DNA from: Rhodoblastus sp963748385
GTDB taxonomy: Bacteria; Pseudomonadota; Alphaproteobacteria; Rhizobiales; Beijerinckiaceae
Length of the DNA: 64,000 nucleotides
Assembly: GCA_963748385.1 (NCBI GenBank)
Contig: CAVVIQ010000020.1
Location: 248,001 to 312,000, forward strand
Direction of reading: 5' to 3'
The notes under the pieces were generated by a model. That model was not told where the DNA came from. It did no database searches and saw only the letters and a list, made by a program, of their open reading frames with translations. Numbering within the stretch: position 1 is the first letter of the stretch; every line of letters starts with the position of its first letter. Shown piece after piece: positions 46,392 through 55,040 of this stretch. A program made the position numbers and the translations under genes.

Positions 46392-47063
46392 GTGACGCAG
46401 AAAAAGACCTCCTCGGCGGCTCATGCCGCTTCGCCCGCCCCTCGTTCCTCCGATCCGAGCAAGATCGCCGTGTCCCCATCGAAATCTTCCAGCAAGACGC
46501 CGGCCGCCAGGAGCGGTTTCAAGACCAGCGAATTCATCGTCTATCCTGCCCACGGCGTCGGACAAATCGTCGCCATCGAGGAGCAGGAAGTTGCGGGCTT
46601 CAAGCTTGAGCTCTATGTCATTTCTTTCGTCAAGGACAAAATGACGCTCAAGGTGCCGACTCCGAAAGTCGCCGCCGTCGGCATGCGCAAGCTGGCCGAC
46701 GCCAATGTCGTCAAGAAGGCGCTCGACACGTTGACCGGTCGCGCGCGGGTCAAGCGCACGATGTGGTCGCGTCGCGCCCAGGAATATGAAGCCAAGATCA
46801 ATTCGGGCGATCTGGTTGCAATCGCCGAGGTCGTCCGCGACCTCTACCGTTCTGAGGTCCAGCCCGAGCAATCCTATTCCGAGCGTCAGCTTTACGAGGC
46901 TGCTCTCGATCGTATGGGGCGCGAACTCGCTGTCGTGCAAAAGCTCAGCGATCCGGATTGCTTCAAGCTGATCGAATCCCACTTGGCCAAGGGGCCGCGC
47001 CGCGGCGCCAAGGGGGAAGCGACGGTCATCGTTGAGGAAAGCGACGTCGAAGAAGCGGCGTAA
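46392..47063 (+). CDS. carD: CarD-family transcriptional regulator
   Basis: Binds the RNA polymerase beta subunit and stabilises open promoter complexes, often at rRNA and growth genes. The 223-residue protein has a variable serine/alanine/lysine-rich N-terminus (1-43), the CarD/TRCF RNA-polymerase-interaction domain (from FIVYPAHGVGQI, about 48-105) and a helical DNA-binding C-terminal domain (WSRRAQEYEAKINSGDL region, key residue W followed by RR). The start is the GTG at 46392; weak alternatives within the variable N-terminus cannot be excluded. A strong terminator follows 19 bases after the stop. Confidence 0.93.
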   Translation: MTQKKTSSAAHAASPAPRSSDPSKIAVSPSKSSSKTPAARSGFKTSEFIVYPAHGVGQIVAIEEQEVAGFKLELYVISFVKDKMTLKVPTPKVAAVGMRKLADANVVKKALDTLTGRARVKRTMWSRRAQEYEAKINSGDLVAIAEVVRDLYRSEVQPEQSYSERQLYEAALDRMGRELAVVQKLSDPDCFKLIESHLAKGPRRGAKGEATVIVEESDVEEAA

Positions 47064-47081
47064 GCCTTAGGCCACAAGAAA

Positions 47082-47106
47082 CCCCGCCGATTTGGCGGGG
47101 TTTTTT
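47082..47106 (+). terminator. Rho-independent terminator after carD
   Basis: CCCCGCC at 47082-47088, a five-base loop, GGCGGGG at 47094-47100 and then six T residues. It is a perfect seven-pair GC stem just after the carD stop codon. Confidence 0.92.
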
Positions 47107-47134
47107 GTTTGGCGTATTCGAATGCGCTTGCGCG

Positions 47135-47611
47135 TCAGGACAGATGGGTTGGCTGCGCGCCCTGCGCTTGTTGCATACGCTGGGCATAGAGCGCGGCGAA
47201 ATCGATCGGATCGAGATAAAGCGGGGGAAAGCCGCCGTTGCGGATCGAATCCGCGATGATCTGACGGGCGAAAGGAAAGAGCAGGCGCGGGCATTCGATC
47301 ATGACGACCAGATGGTTCTGCTCCGGCGGGATGTTGACCAGGCGGAAGACGCCCGAATAGGTCAGTTCGAATTTGAACAGGGCGTTGGAAGCTTCTCCGG
47401 CGGAGCCCTCGATCAGCAATTCGACCTCAAAATCCTGTTCGGCGAGCTGCTTCGCGTTGACATTCACCTGAACATTGATGTTTGGGGCCGTTTCCTGCGG
47501 GCGGAGCGAGTTCGGCGCGTTGGGATTTTCGAACGAAAAATCCTTGCAATATTGAACCATGCAATTCAACGCGGGCGCGGCGTTCGCCTGCCCACCATTG
47601 GCATCCGTCAT
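47135..47611 (-). CDS. secB: Protein-export chaperone SecB
   Basis: Cytoplasmic tetrameric chaperone that keeps preproteins unfolded and delivers them to SecA. The 158-residue protein shows the typical YCKDFSFENPNAP strand and the IECPRLLFPFARQIIADSIRNGGFPPLYLDPIDF core (key residues CPRLLFPFAR, GGFPPL). The ATG at 47611 has GGGAG six bases upstream; the frame remains open upstream but without family features. It diverges from timA. Confidence 0.96.
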   Translation of the reverse strand: MTDANGGQANAAPALNCMVQYCKDFSFENPNAPNSLRPQETAPNINVQVNVNAKQLAEQDFEVELLIEGSAGEASNALFKFELTYSGVFRLVNIPPEQNHLVVMIECPRLLFPFARQIIADSIRNGGFPPLYLDPIDFAALYAQRMQQAQGAQPTHLS

Positions 47612-47871
47612 GACAATCTCCCGCACAAGCTTGGAATGACGGAGCAGAACCGCCATCTCTCGTAATGTTTCGACGGGATCTAGGTCTCCATAGAAACCGC
47701 TCGAAACGAACCGCTCGCCGGGTAGCATGAAACCTCCACGGAAAACAAGCTCGGGCATGGGCGTGCGACGCGCCTTGCTGGCGGAAAGCGGCGATGCTAA
47801 CCATCGACGCCTGAAAAAGCTTGTTTGACGCGAACCCGCGCCGTGACCGCGGCCGCTGAAGCGAGGCCATA

Positions 47872-48519
47872 ATGCAACTGGATCCGGCCATCGTCATTTT
47901 CGCCTTGTTGGCGGCGTTCGTCCTGTGGAAGCTCCGTTCCGTCCTGGGCGAACGAACCGGCTATGAGCAGAGAAACGATTTTTCGCCTCTTTCTCAGCCC
48001 GCAGCCGCGCCGCAGCCGCGCATCGCCGATGACGCGCGCTGGCAGGATTTCGCCGAACGGGGGAGCCCCGTCTGGGACGGTCTCGACGCTATCGAAAAAG
48101 CCCAGCCGGGCTTCGACGCCGGCGCCTTCCTGAACGGCGCCCGCGAGGCCTACAAACTGGTGGTCCACGCCTTTTCCGTGGGTGACGACGCCACTCTGCG
48201 GTCGCTGACGAGCGACGAAGTCTATGGAAGCTTCAAAACCGCTCTGGCGGATCGCGCGCAGCGCGGCGAAACGACGGAAACGAATTTCGTCGCCTTCAAC
48301 AGCGTCAAGATGATAAGCGCCGCCGCCGAGCCCGTCGGCGCGCGGATCGGCGTCCGCTTCGACTCTGAATTCGTCACCGTGACGCGCGACAGGGCCGGCC
48401 AGGTCTTGGAAGGCGATCCCGAAAAGCCTCAGGAGATCATTGACGTCTGGACCTTCGCCCGGCGGCATGACGCCAGCGGCCCGAACTGGCTGCTGGTCGC
48501 GACCGCGCCCGTGCAATGA
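47872..48519 (+). CDS. timA: Tim44-domain protein (TimA-like)
   Basis: Inner-membrane protein of 215 residues: an N-terminal membrane anchor (about 5-22), a short proline/alanine linker and a Tim44/MRP-L45 domain (about 75-215). The mitochondrial relative Tim44 tethers Hsp70 to the import channel; the bacterial role is not firmly known. Its stop overlaps the mltA start by four bases, and it lies divergently beside secB, an order common in alphaproteobacteria, which fits a role in envelope protein handling. Confidence 0.88.
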   Translation: MQLDPAIVIFALLAAFVLWKLRSVLGERTGYEQRNDFSPLSQPAAAPQPRIADDARWQDFAERGSPVWDGLDAIEKAQPGFDAGAFLNGAREAYKLVVHAFSVGDDATLRSLTSDEVYGSFKTALADRAQRGETTETNFVAFNSVKMISAAAEPVGARIGVRFDSEFVTVTRDRAGQVLEGDPEKPQEIIDVWTFARRHDASGPNWLLVATAPVQ

Positions 48520-49730
48520 TTCAGTCGTCGGGGCGCTTTTCCGGAGCGCGGCTTCGAGCCGGCCTCGGCCTTTGGCTCGTTCTGGGGGGCCTGGTCGCGG
48601 GAGGCGCGCGATCCGCGGCGGCGCCCTATCGGCTCGACGCCGTTTCTTTTGCGGACCTTCCCGGCTTTGCCCAGGATCGTCTCGGCGAGGCGCTGAGGAT
48701 TTTTACGAAAACCTGCGACCGTCCGCTGGGCGCCGGGCCTGTCGTTGAAGGCTTCGACCGGAAGGCGGAAGGCGAGGTTTGCCGGGCGGCCCGCGGGGGC
48801 GAGGGGGCGGCGAGCCCGAAAGATTTCTTCGAGCGTCGTTTCCGCCCTTATCGCGTCGTCGCCAACGCGTCGGGCGACGCATTCTTCACCGGCTATTACC
48901 AGCCGGAGATCGCCGGTTCGCTCACGCGAACCCGCGCCTATCCCGTCCCGGTTTATGGCTTGCCGCCCGATTTGGTGGTCCTGCCGCCTGCGCAGCGAAC
49001 GGGCGCGCTCGCTGGGCTGATCGCCGCGCGACGGACGATCAACGGCGCCCCGACGCCTTTTCCCGACCGCGCCGCCATCGAGGATGGAGCGCTTGAGCGG
49101 GCGCCCGGCGTGCGCAAGCTGGTCTTCCTCCGGGACAATGTCGATCTCTTCCTGGCGCAGGTCCAGGGCTCCGCCCACGTCCGGCTGACCGACGGCCGTG
49201 TGCTGGCGCTGACCTTCGCGGGAAAGAACGGCCAGCCTTACACGGCCCTGGCGCGCGTTCTCGTCCAGCGGGGCGTGGCGACGCCTGCGGAAATGACGAT
49301 GGACCGGCTGACCCAATGGATCAGGGCGAACGGACTCGGGCGGGGTCAGCCGGGTGACGAGCTGCTGCGCCTCAACCGCTCCTTCGTCTTTTTCAACGCG
49401 CATATCGAGACGGGAGCGCGGGCCAATCCGCGCGGCGGCGCCGGCTCTCCCCTGACGCCCTTGCGTTCGATCGCCGTCGACAAGCGCGCCTGGCCCTATG
49501 GATTGCCCTTTTTCATCGATTCCATCATGCCGTGGCGGAATGCGGAGCCCGAGCCTTTCCGGCGGATCGTCGTCGCTGAGGACACCGGCGCGGCGATCGT
49601 CGGCGCCGCGCGCGCGGACATCTATTTTGGCCCTGGTGGCGAGGCTGGCGCCCGCGCGGCCGAAATTCGACATCATGGTCAGTTCTTTATCCTGCTCCCG
49701 GTCCGAATGCGGACCGGCGACGGGCGATAG
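48516..49730 (+). CDS. mltA: Membrane-bound lytic murein transglycosylase A
   Basis: Cleaves peptidoglycan glycan strands to give 1,6-anhydro ends. The 404-residue protein has an N-terminal signal sequence (about 15-35) but no lipobox cysteine, unlike the E. coli lipoprotein. The MltA domain is recognisable from FFERRFRPYRV and FTGYYQPEIAGS, and the 3D domain ends with EDTGAAIVGAARADIYFGPG (key residues DTG, A-D-I-Y-F-G), which contains the catalytic aspartate. Translationally coupled to timA and followed eight bases later by the Smr gene. Confidence 0.93.
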   Translation: MIQSSGRFSGARLRAGLGLWLVLGGLVAGGARSAAAPYRLDAVSFADLPGFAQDRLGEALRIFTKTCDRPLGAGPVVEGFDRKAEGEVCRAARGGEGAASPKDFFERRFRPYRVVANASGDAFFTGYYQPEIAGSLTRTRAYPVPVYGLPPDLVVLPPAQRTGALAGLIAARRTINGAPTPFPDRAAIEDGALERAPGVRKLVFLRDNVDLFLAQVQGSAHVRLTDGRVLALTFAGKNGQPYTALARVLVQRGVATPAEMTMDRLTQWIRANGLGRGQPGDELLRLNRSFVFFNAHIETGARANPRGGAGSPLTPLRSIAVDKRAWPYGLPFFIDSIMPWRNAEPEPFRRIVVAEDTGAAIVGAARADIYFGPGGEAGARAAEIRHHGQFFILLPVRMRTGDGR

Positions 49731-49738
49731 GGGGCGGG

Positions 49739-50320
49739 ATGAAAAGCGGCGGCGAGATCAAACGCGCGGCGCGCGCCCGTCTCGTTTCGCGCGAGGAGTT
49801 GGCGCTGTGGCGCCATGCGACAGCCGACGTCAGGCCGCGCGTCGCGACTTTGGCGGGGCTGGGTGAACTTCTGACGCCGCCGGAGGCTGTGCCCGAAAAG
49901 GCGTCGGCGGTTGCTTCGACGTTGGTCGCGCCTTCGCACGAGCCGATAGCGAAGCCAAAGCCCATGCTGCCACTCGCACCCCTGGAAAAGCGCCTGAAAC
50001 GGCGGCTTGGCGCGGGAAAGACGCAAGTCGACGGCGTGCTCGACCTGCACGGAATGACCCAGGCCCAGGCGCATAGCGCGCTGAACGATTTTCTCTGGCG
50101 CTCCGCCGACGGCGGAGCGCGGCTCGTGCTCGTCATCACTGGCAAGGGGGCGTCCTCGCAGGACGGCGGCGCGCCGGAACGCGGCGTGTTACGCCGGAAT
50201 GCGCCGCACTGGCTTCGCGCGCCAGAGCTGCGCCCCATCGTGCTGTCGGTCGAGGAGGCGGCAAGGCCGCATGGCGGCGCGGGCGCGATTTATGTCCGCC
50301 TCCGGCGGCGCGTCCGCTGA
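49739..50320 (+). CDS. Smr-domain protein (putative endonuclease)
   Basis: A 193-residue protein with a C-terminal Smr domain, the nicking-endonuclease-type domain also found at the end of MutS2. The LDLHGMTQAQA motif and the VITGKG motif are present. The first 110 residues are low-complexity and probably unstructured. GGGGCGGG precedes the ATG. It closes the timA-mltA-smr run. Its cellular substrate is unknown; relatives in other bacteria act on RNA or stalled ribosomes. Confidence 0.88.
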   Translation: MKSGGEIKRAARARLVSREELALWRHATADVRPRVATLAGLGELLTPPEAVPEKASAVASTLVAPSHEPIAKPKPMLPLAPLEKRLKRRLGAGKTQVDGVLDLHGMTQAQAHSALNDFLWRSADGGARLVLVITGKGASSQDGGAPERGVLRRNAPHWLRAPELRPIVLSVEEAARPHGGAGAIYVRLRRRVR

Positions 50321-50388
50321 TGACAAGGGACTTGACCGTTCTTCGCCGCGCGGGCAAGACCCTGGCCTCGTTTCGAAAGAGAGCCTCA

Positions 50389-51417
50389 ATGTCCGCGCAG
50401 CATTTTGATGTCCTTGGTCTTGGCAATGCCATTGTCGACGTGATCGCCTCGGTTGACGAGGAATTTCTCATCGCCGCCGGACTGCACAAGGGCTCGATGC
50501 AGCTCGTCGACGAAGAGCGGGCGCAATGGCTTTACGATGCGATGGGCGCGACCACGATCGTGTCGGGCGGATCGGCGGCCAATACGATCGCCGGCCTGGC
50601 GAGCCTCGGCGGCGTGGGCGCCTTTGTCGGAAAGGTCGCGGCGGATGAGGCGGGCCGCGCCTTCGCCCACGACATTCGGGCCGCCGGCGTGCATTTCTCC
50701 ACCGCGCCGGCGACGGATGGGCCTTCCACGGCGCGCTGTCTCGTCCTGGTCACGCCGGACGGCCAAAGGACGATGAACACTTTTCTCGGCGCCTGCCAGA
50801 ATCTGACCAGCGCCGATCTGAACCCGGCCGACATCGCGGCCGCCCGGATTCTTTACCTCGAAGGCTACCTTTGGGATCCGCCGGCCGCCAAGAAGGCCTT
50901 CATCGAGGCGTCGCGCGTCGCCCATGGGGCGGGACGGGAAGTGGCGCTGACTTTGTCGGATGTGTTTTGCGTCGATCGCCACCAGCGGGAATTTCTGGGT
51001 CTGATGCGCGACGGCTTGGTGGATATTCTGTTCGCCAACGAGTCCGAGCTTCACGCTCTGTACCAGACCGCGGATTTCGCCACGGCGGTCGCGGCGTTGC
51101 GCCGGGAAAAAGTGATCGCCGCGGTCACCCGCTCCGAAAAAGGCGCTATCGTCGTCCAGGGTGAAAAAACCTGGGAAGTTCCGGCAGCGCCCATCGACAA
51201 TCTCGTCGACACCACCGGCGCCGGCGACCTGTTCGCCGCCGGTTTCCTCTCCGGCTATACGCAGGGGCGGCCGCTCGATTCCTGCGCCCGGCTCGGGGCC
51301 CTCGCCGCGAGCGAAATCATCCAGCATTTCGGCGCGCGGCCGGAGGTCGAACTTGCGCAACTCGCGGCGCAAAGCCTTTATCTGCGCGATCATCACGAAG
51401 AAGCGCGGCGCGCCTGA
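50389..51417 (+). CDS. PfkB-family sugar or nucleoside kinase (adenosine-kinase-like)
   Basis: A 342-residue ribokinase-family enzyme. It has the N-terminal GLGNAIVDV motif, the GGSAANTIAGLASLGG substrate region and the C-terminal signature DTTGAGDLFAAGFL with the catalytic aspartate. The sequence is close to proteins annotated as adenosine kinase in alphaproteobacteria, but substrate cannot be fixed from sequence alone. The ATG at 50389 with GAGAG upstream is preferred; one at 50320 overlaps the Smr stop. It converges with purH. Confidence 0.87.
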   Translation: MSAQHFDVLGLGNAIVDVIASVDEEFLIAAGLHKGSMQLVDEERAQWLYDAMGATTIVSGGSAANTIAGLASLGGVGAFVGKVAADEAGRAFAHDIRAAGVHFSTAPATDGPSTARCLVLVTPDGQRTMNTFLGACQNLTSADLNPADIAAARILYLEGYLWDPPAAKKAFIEASRVAHGAGREVALTLSDVFCVDRHQREFLGLMRDGLVDILFANESELHALYQTADFATAVAALRREKVIAAVTRSEKGAIVVQGEKTWEVPAAPIDNLVDTTGAGDLFAAGFLSGYTQGRPLDSCARLGALAASEIIQHFGARPEVELAQLAAQSLYLRDHHEEARRA

Positions 51418-51445
51418 AAGAGGCGGGCCGCGCCTGTTTGGCGCT

Positions 51446-53032
51446 TCAATGGCGGAAGTGCCGATGGCCAGTCGTCACCATCGCCAGGCCGGCCTCGTCG
51501 GCGGCCTTGATCACCTCGTCGTCGCGCATTGAGCCGCCGGGCTGGATGACCGCCGTCGCGCCAGCCTCGGCCGCGGCAAGAAGGCCGTCGGCGAAGGGGA
51601 AGAACGCGTCCGAGGCGACGACAGCGCCTTTCGCCCAGCTCTCGGCCGCGCCGGCCGCCTTGGCGGCTTCCGCCGCCTTCCACGCCGCGATCCGCGAGGA
51701 ATCGACACGGCTCATCTGTCCAGCGCCGATGCCGACCGTCGCCCCGTTCTTCACATAGACGATGGCGTTGGATTTCACGTGCTTGACGATGCGGAAGGCG
51801 AAAATGAGGTCTGCCAGCTCCTGCGCGGTCGGCGCGCGCTTGGTGACGACCTTGAGCTGCATGTCGTCGACCATGGCGTTGTCGCGCGACTGGAACAGCA
51901 GCCCGCCGGCGACCGAGCGGACGGTGAGGCCGGGCGCGCGGGGGTCCGGCAGCGCGCCGGTCAGCAACAGGCGGAGGTTCTTCTTCGTTGCGACCAAAGC
52001 GATCGCCGCTTCGTCGGCGTCGGGGGCGATGATCACCTCGGTGAAGATCTTGACGATTTCGGCGGCGGCCTCGGCGTCGAGCTTCCGGTTGAGGGCGACG
52101 ATGCCGCCGAAGGCGGAAACCGGATCACAGGCCTGGGCGCGGAGATAGGCTTCCTTCAGGGTGACGCCTTCGGCGACGCCGCAAGGGTTGGCGTGTTTGA
52201 TGATGGCCACGGCGGCGGCGCGCGCCGGGTCGAATTCGGCGACCAGTTCGAAAGCGGCGTCGGTGTCGTTGACATTATTATACGAGAGCTGCTTGCCCTG
52301 AAGCTGGCGCGCTGTCGCCACGCCCGGCCGGGCCTCGCCGGTCAGATAGAATCCCGCATGTTGGTGCGGGTTTTCGCCATAGCGCATCGGCTCGGAGAGT
52401 TTGCCGCCAACCGCGCGATATTCCGGGGTCTCGACCGCCAGGGCCCTGGCGAGCCAGTTGGAGATGGCCGCATCATAGGCGGCCGTTCGCGCATAGGCCT
52501 TTTGCGCCAGTTTCTTGCGCAGCGCGAGTGGCGAACCGCCGGAGGAGTCCATGGCGTCGAGGATCGCCTGATAGTCGGCGGCGTCGACCACGACCGCGAC
52601 ATCCTCGTGATTTTTCGCGGCGGCGCGGATCATCGCCGGTCCGCCGATGTCGATGTTCTCGATGGTTTCCTCCCATCCGGCTTGTCGAGCGACGGTGGCC
52701 TCGAACGGATAAAGATTGACAACAAGAAGATCGATCGGCTCGATCCCGTGGGCGAGCATCGCGGCCTCATGTTCGGGATTTTCGCGGATCGCGAGCAGGC
52801 CGCCGTGGACTTTCGGGTGCAAGGTTTTCACCCGGCCGTCCATCATTTCCGGAAAGCCGGTGACGTCCGAAACATCCGTCACCGCAATGCCCGCGTCGGC
52901 GATGGCCTTTCGCGTGCCGCCCGTGGAAATGAGGCTGACCCCGCGCTGCTGGAGCGCGCGCGCGAAATCGATCAGACCGGTCTTGTCGGAAACGGAGAGC
53001 AGCGCACGTTTGATGGCGCGGATGTCGGACAT
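51446..53032 (-). CDS. purH: Bifunctional AICAR formyltransferase / IMP cyclohydrolase
   Basis: Carries out the last two steps of purine synthesis to IMP. The 528-residue protein has the N-terminal IMP cyclohydrolase domain (ALLSVSDKTGLIDFA, STGGT, VTGFPEMMDGRVKTLHP region) and the C-terminal AICAR transformylase domain (NPCG, VKSNAIVYVKNG, GAGQMSRVDS). Size and motifs are complete. It reads leftward, downstream of the heparinase-like gene, and converges with the PfkB-type kinase gene. Confidence 0.97.
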   Translation of the reverse strand: MSDIRAIKRALLSVSDKTGLIDFARALQQRGVSLISTGGTRKAIADAGIAVTDVSDVTGFPEMMDGRVKTLHPKVHGGLLAIRENPEHEAAMLAHGIEPIDLLVVNLYPFEATVARQAGWEETIENIDIGGPAMIRAAAKNHEDVAVVVDAADYQAILDAMDSSGGSPLALRKKLAQKAYARTAAYDAAISNWLARALAVETPEYRAVGGKLSEPMRYGENPHQHAGFYLTGEARPGVATARQLQGKQLSYNNVNDTDAAFELVAEFDPARAAAVAIIKHANPCGVAEGVTLKEAYLRAQACDPVSAFGGIVALNRKLDAEAAAEIVKIFTEVIIAPDADEAAIALVATKKNLRLLLTGALPDPRAPGLTVRSVAGGLLFQSRDNAMVDDMQLKVVTKRAPTAQELADLIFAFRIVKHVKSNAIVYVKNGATVGIGAGQMSRVDSSRIAAWKAAEAAKAAGAAESWAKGAVVASDAFFPFADGLLAAAEAGATAVIQPGGSMRDDEVIKAADEAGLAMVTTGHRHFRH

Positions 53033-53220
53033 GAGAATCCTCGTCGACGGATAGACGTCGTCCCGGCCGCAAAGCGGAACGGGCGATTTTCAATGTCGGG
53101 TTCTGGATTCGCCCTCGATTGAAGCCGGAGAGACGCCGGTTGAAGCTTGATCGCCGCGCCGATTAGCACGTTTCCTTGCGCGCGGAAATGCGGGTGAGGG
53201 TCAGGGGACGACGAAATTCT

Positions 53221-54945
53221 TCAGACCTTCGCCGCGGTCGCCTGTCGCGCGAATGACCAGTCGATCTCGGCGATGTCGGCGGACGCGCCATAGATGACGA
53301 TCTGTTCGCAGGGGCGCGGTCCCTCGGGCGCAGCGAAAAAAAGGCTCTCCTCGATGGCGAGGGGGAGCCCTGCGGCGTCGAAGACCAGATTCGCTCCGCT
53401 CGGCGTTTCGAGCAGGATGGCGGCGCCCTCGGATATCAGCGTCAGCGTGACGGAGGGGTGGATATGGAAGCGGATCGCATAATTGACGTTCGCGGCCGAG
53501 GATCCGTTCGCGGCAATCAGGCGGTCGCGCCCGCGCAGCAGCGGCGCGCCGCCCGCTTCGACGCGCCAGCGTCGCTCATGAAAGAACCCGTAGCGCCGCA
53601 AATAGCCGTCGTGCGACGCCAGAACCTGCGCGCCTTGAGCGTCGTCCTCGCGGGCGACCGGAACATTCTGCGGTCCGGCGAGAATTTTGTCGGCGAGCCA
53701 GACCGGCGCGCGGGTCTGGAAGCCGAACAGGCAGGAGGCCTCGTCGTCGAGCGACAGCGTGGAATGGGCGGCGGTGGTGCGAGCGCTTCGCCTTAAATCC
53801 GCGCGCCGCGGTCCCGGATTGCCGCAATTGATCACGATTCGCTCGGACCCAAGCGAAAATTCGAAGGAAAGGCAGCCGGCGTGGGCCGAGCGGGAATAAA
53901 GCGGCTCCGGCGGCGGACCGGAGTCGATAAGGACCAGGGCGTCGCCGGCTTCGAGCCTCTGATACCCGGAATAGCGCGCGTTGAAGATCGGCTGGCCGCG
54001 TGTTTCCTCGTAAGACAAGGCGATGGCGACGCGATCGGGCGCGGTGAGGCCCATGCCGTTGAAAAGGGCCAGCGAGCCGTCGCCGTGCCGGAACATGCGC
54101 AGGGCTGGCCCGATGCGGTCGATCGCCCTGAGCAACTCGGGGGGCGGCGCTTGTCCGCGCGCGGCGAAGGCCTGGCGCAAGGGCAAGAGATCAAACAGCA
54201 GGTCGAGCAGGGTTTGCGGATTTCTGTCGACTGCGCCGCCGTCGGCGAGGATTTGACGGGCGAGCTGGTCGTTCAGCGTTCGGGCCGCCTTTTTCAGCAG
54301 GGATCCGCCGCCCTGGGCGCAAAGCGCAAAAGCGGTCATCGCGATCGCCGCGCTCATGCGCGCCTCGCCGGGCCACGCCGTGTCGATTCGGCGCTGCAGC
54401 AGAAAACAGGCTTTGGTCAGGACGCGAATGAAGCGGCGATGGAAATTGTAATCGGCGCCCTCGAGCAGCATGGGCGACTGGCTGAGCCACGAAAGGGTCC
54501 GGCGCGCCGTCACCTCGACCTCCCAGGCGGGGCCTAGTGGGGACGTCGCCAGCCGGGCAAGGAATTCCTTGACCAGCGCGCGCGCGTTGGCGCGGGCGAG
54601 GGCGGAATCGGCGGCGCGCATATGCCTGAGCCAGCCGAAGCCATAGAGGGCGGCGGCCCATTCCGCCGAGGGCGGAGCAACGCCGAACGGCGACTCGCCA
54701 TGGGCGTTCACGATCTTGCCGCCGAAAGCGTAATAGCCGCCGTAAATATCTTCGGCGACGGTCGGGTCGCCGGTGCGAATGTCCGGAGGCGCGATCAGGA
54801 GCCGTTCCGGCAGACGGAAACGCCATTCATTGAAAGAGAAGAACGGCCATTTGGCCGCGGCGCGCAATTTTTCGTAAGCGCGGCAGGCGATCAGCCGGGC
54901 GAGCCGCGGACGTTCGGCGAGGGGCAAGGCGCGCGATCTCGTCAA
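53221..54945 (-). CDS. Heparinase II/III-like protein
   Basis: A 574-residue member of the heparinase II/III family, which includes polysaccharide lyases. The N-terminal half is an all-helical domain; the C-terminal half, from about 340, is the beta-rich domain with HAGCLSFEFSLGSERIVINCGNPG (key residues H-A-G, N-C-G) and TAAHSTLSLDDE. No signal peptide is evident, odd for a lyase acting on extracellular glycans. The likely start is a TTG at 54945; no ATG or GTG precedes the conserved region. It lies between rsmB and purH, all leftward, an order I associate with Rhizobiales. Substrate unknown. Confidence 0.82.
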   Translation of the reverse strand: MTRSRALPLAERPRLARLIACRAYEKLRAAAKWPFFSFNEWRFRLPERLLIAPPDIRTGDPTVAEDIYGGYYAFGGKIVNAHGESPFGVAPPSAEWAAALYGFGWLRHMRAADSALARANARALVKEFLARLATSPLGPAWEVEVTARRTLSWLSQSPMLLEGADYNFHRRFIRVLTKACFLLQRRIDTAWPGEARMSAAIAMTAFALCAQGGGSLLKKAARTLNDQLARQILADGGAVDRNPQTLLDLLFDLLPLRQAFAARGQAPPPELLRAIDRIGPALRMFRHGDGSLALFNGMGLTAPDRVAIALSYEETRGQPIFNARYSGYQRLEAGDALVLIDSGPPPEPLYSRSAHAGCLSFEFSLGSERIVINCGNPGPRRADLRRSARTTAAHSTLSLDDEASCLFGFQTRAPVWLADKILAGPQNVPVAREDDAQGAQVLASHDGYLRRYGFFHERRWRVEAGGAPLLRGRDRLIAANGSSAANVNYAIRFHIHPSVTLTLISEGAAILLETPSGANLVFDAAGLPLAIEESLFFAAPEGPRPCEQIVIYGASADIAEIDWSFARQATAAKV

Positions 54946-55040
54946 GGGCGATCCACATCCGGAAAGCGGCTGGTCAAGGATCGCGGCCCCGCGCGCCCCG
55001 ACCCTGCGCTCGACCTTGGCGAAACATGGTTAACGATCGG

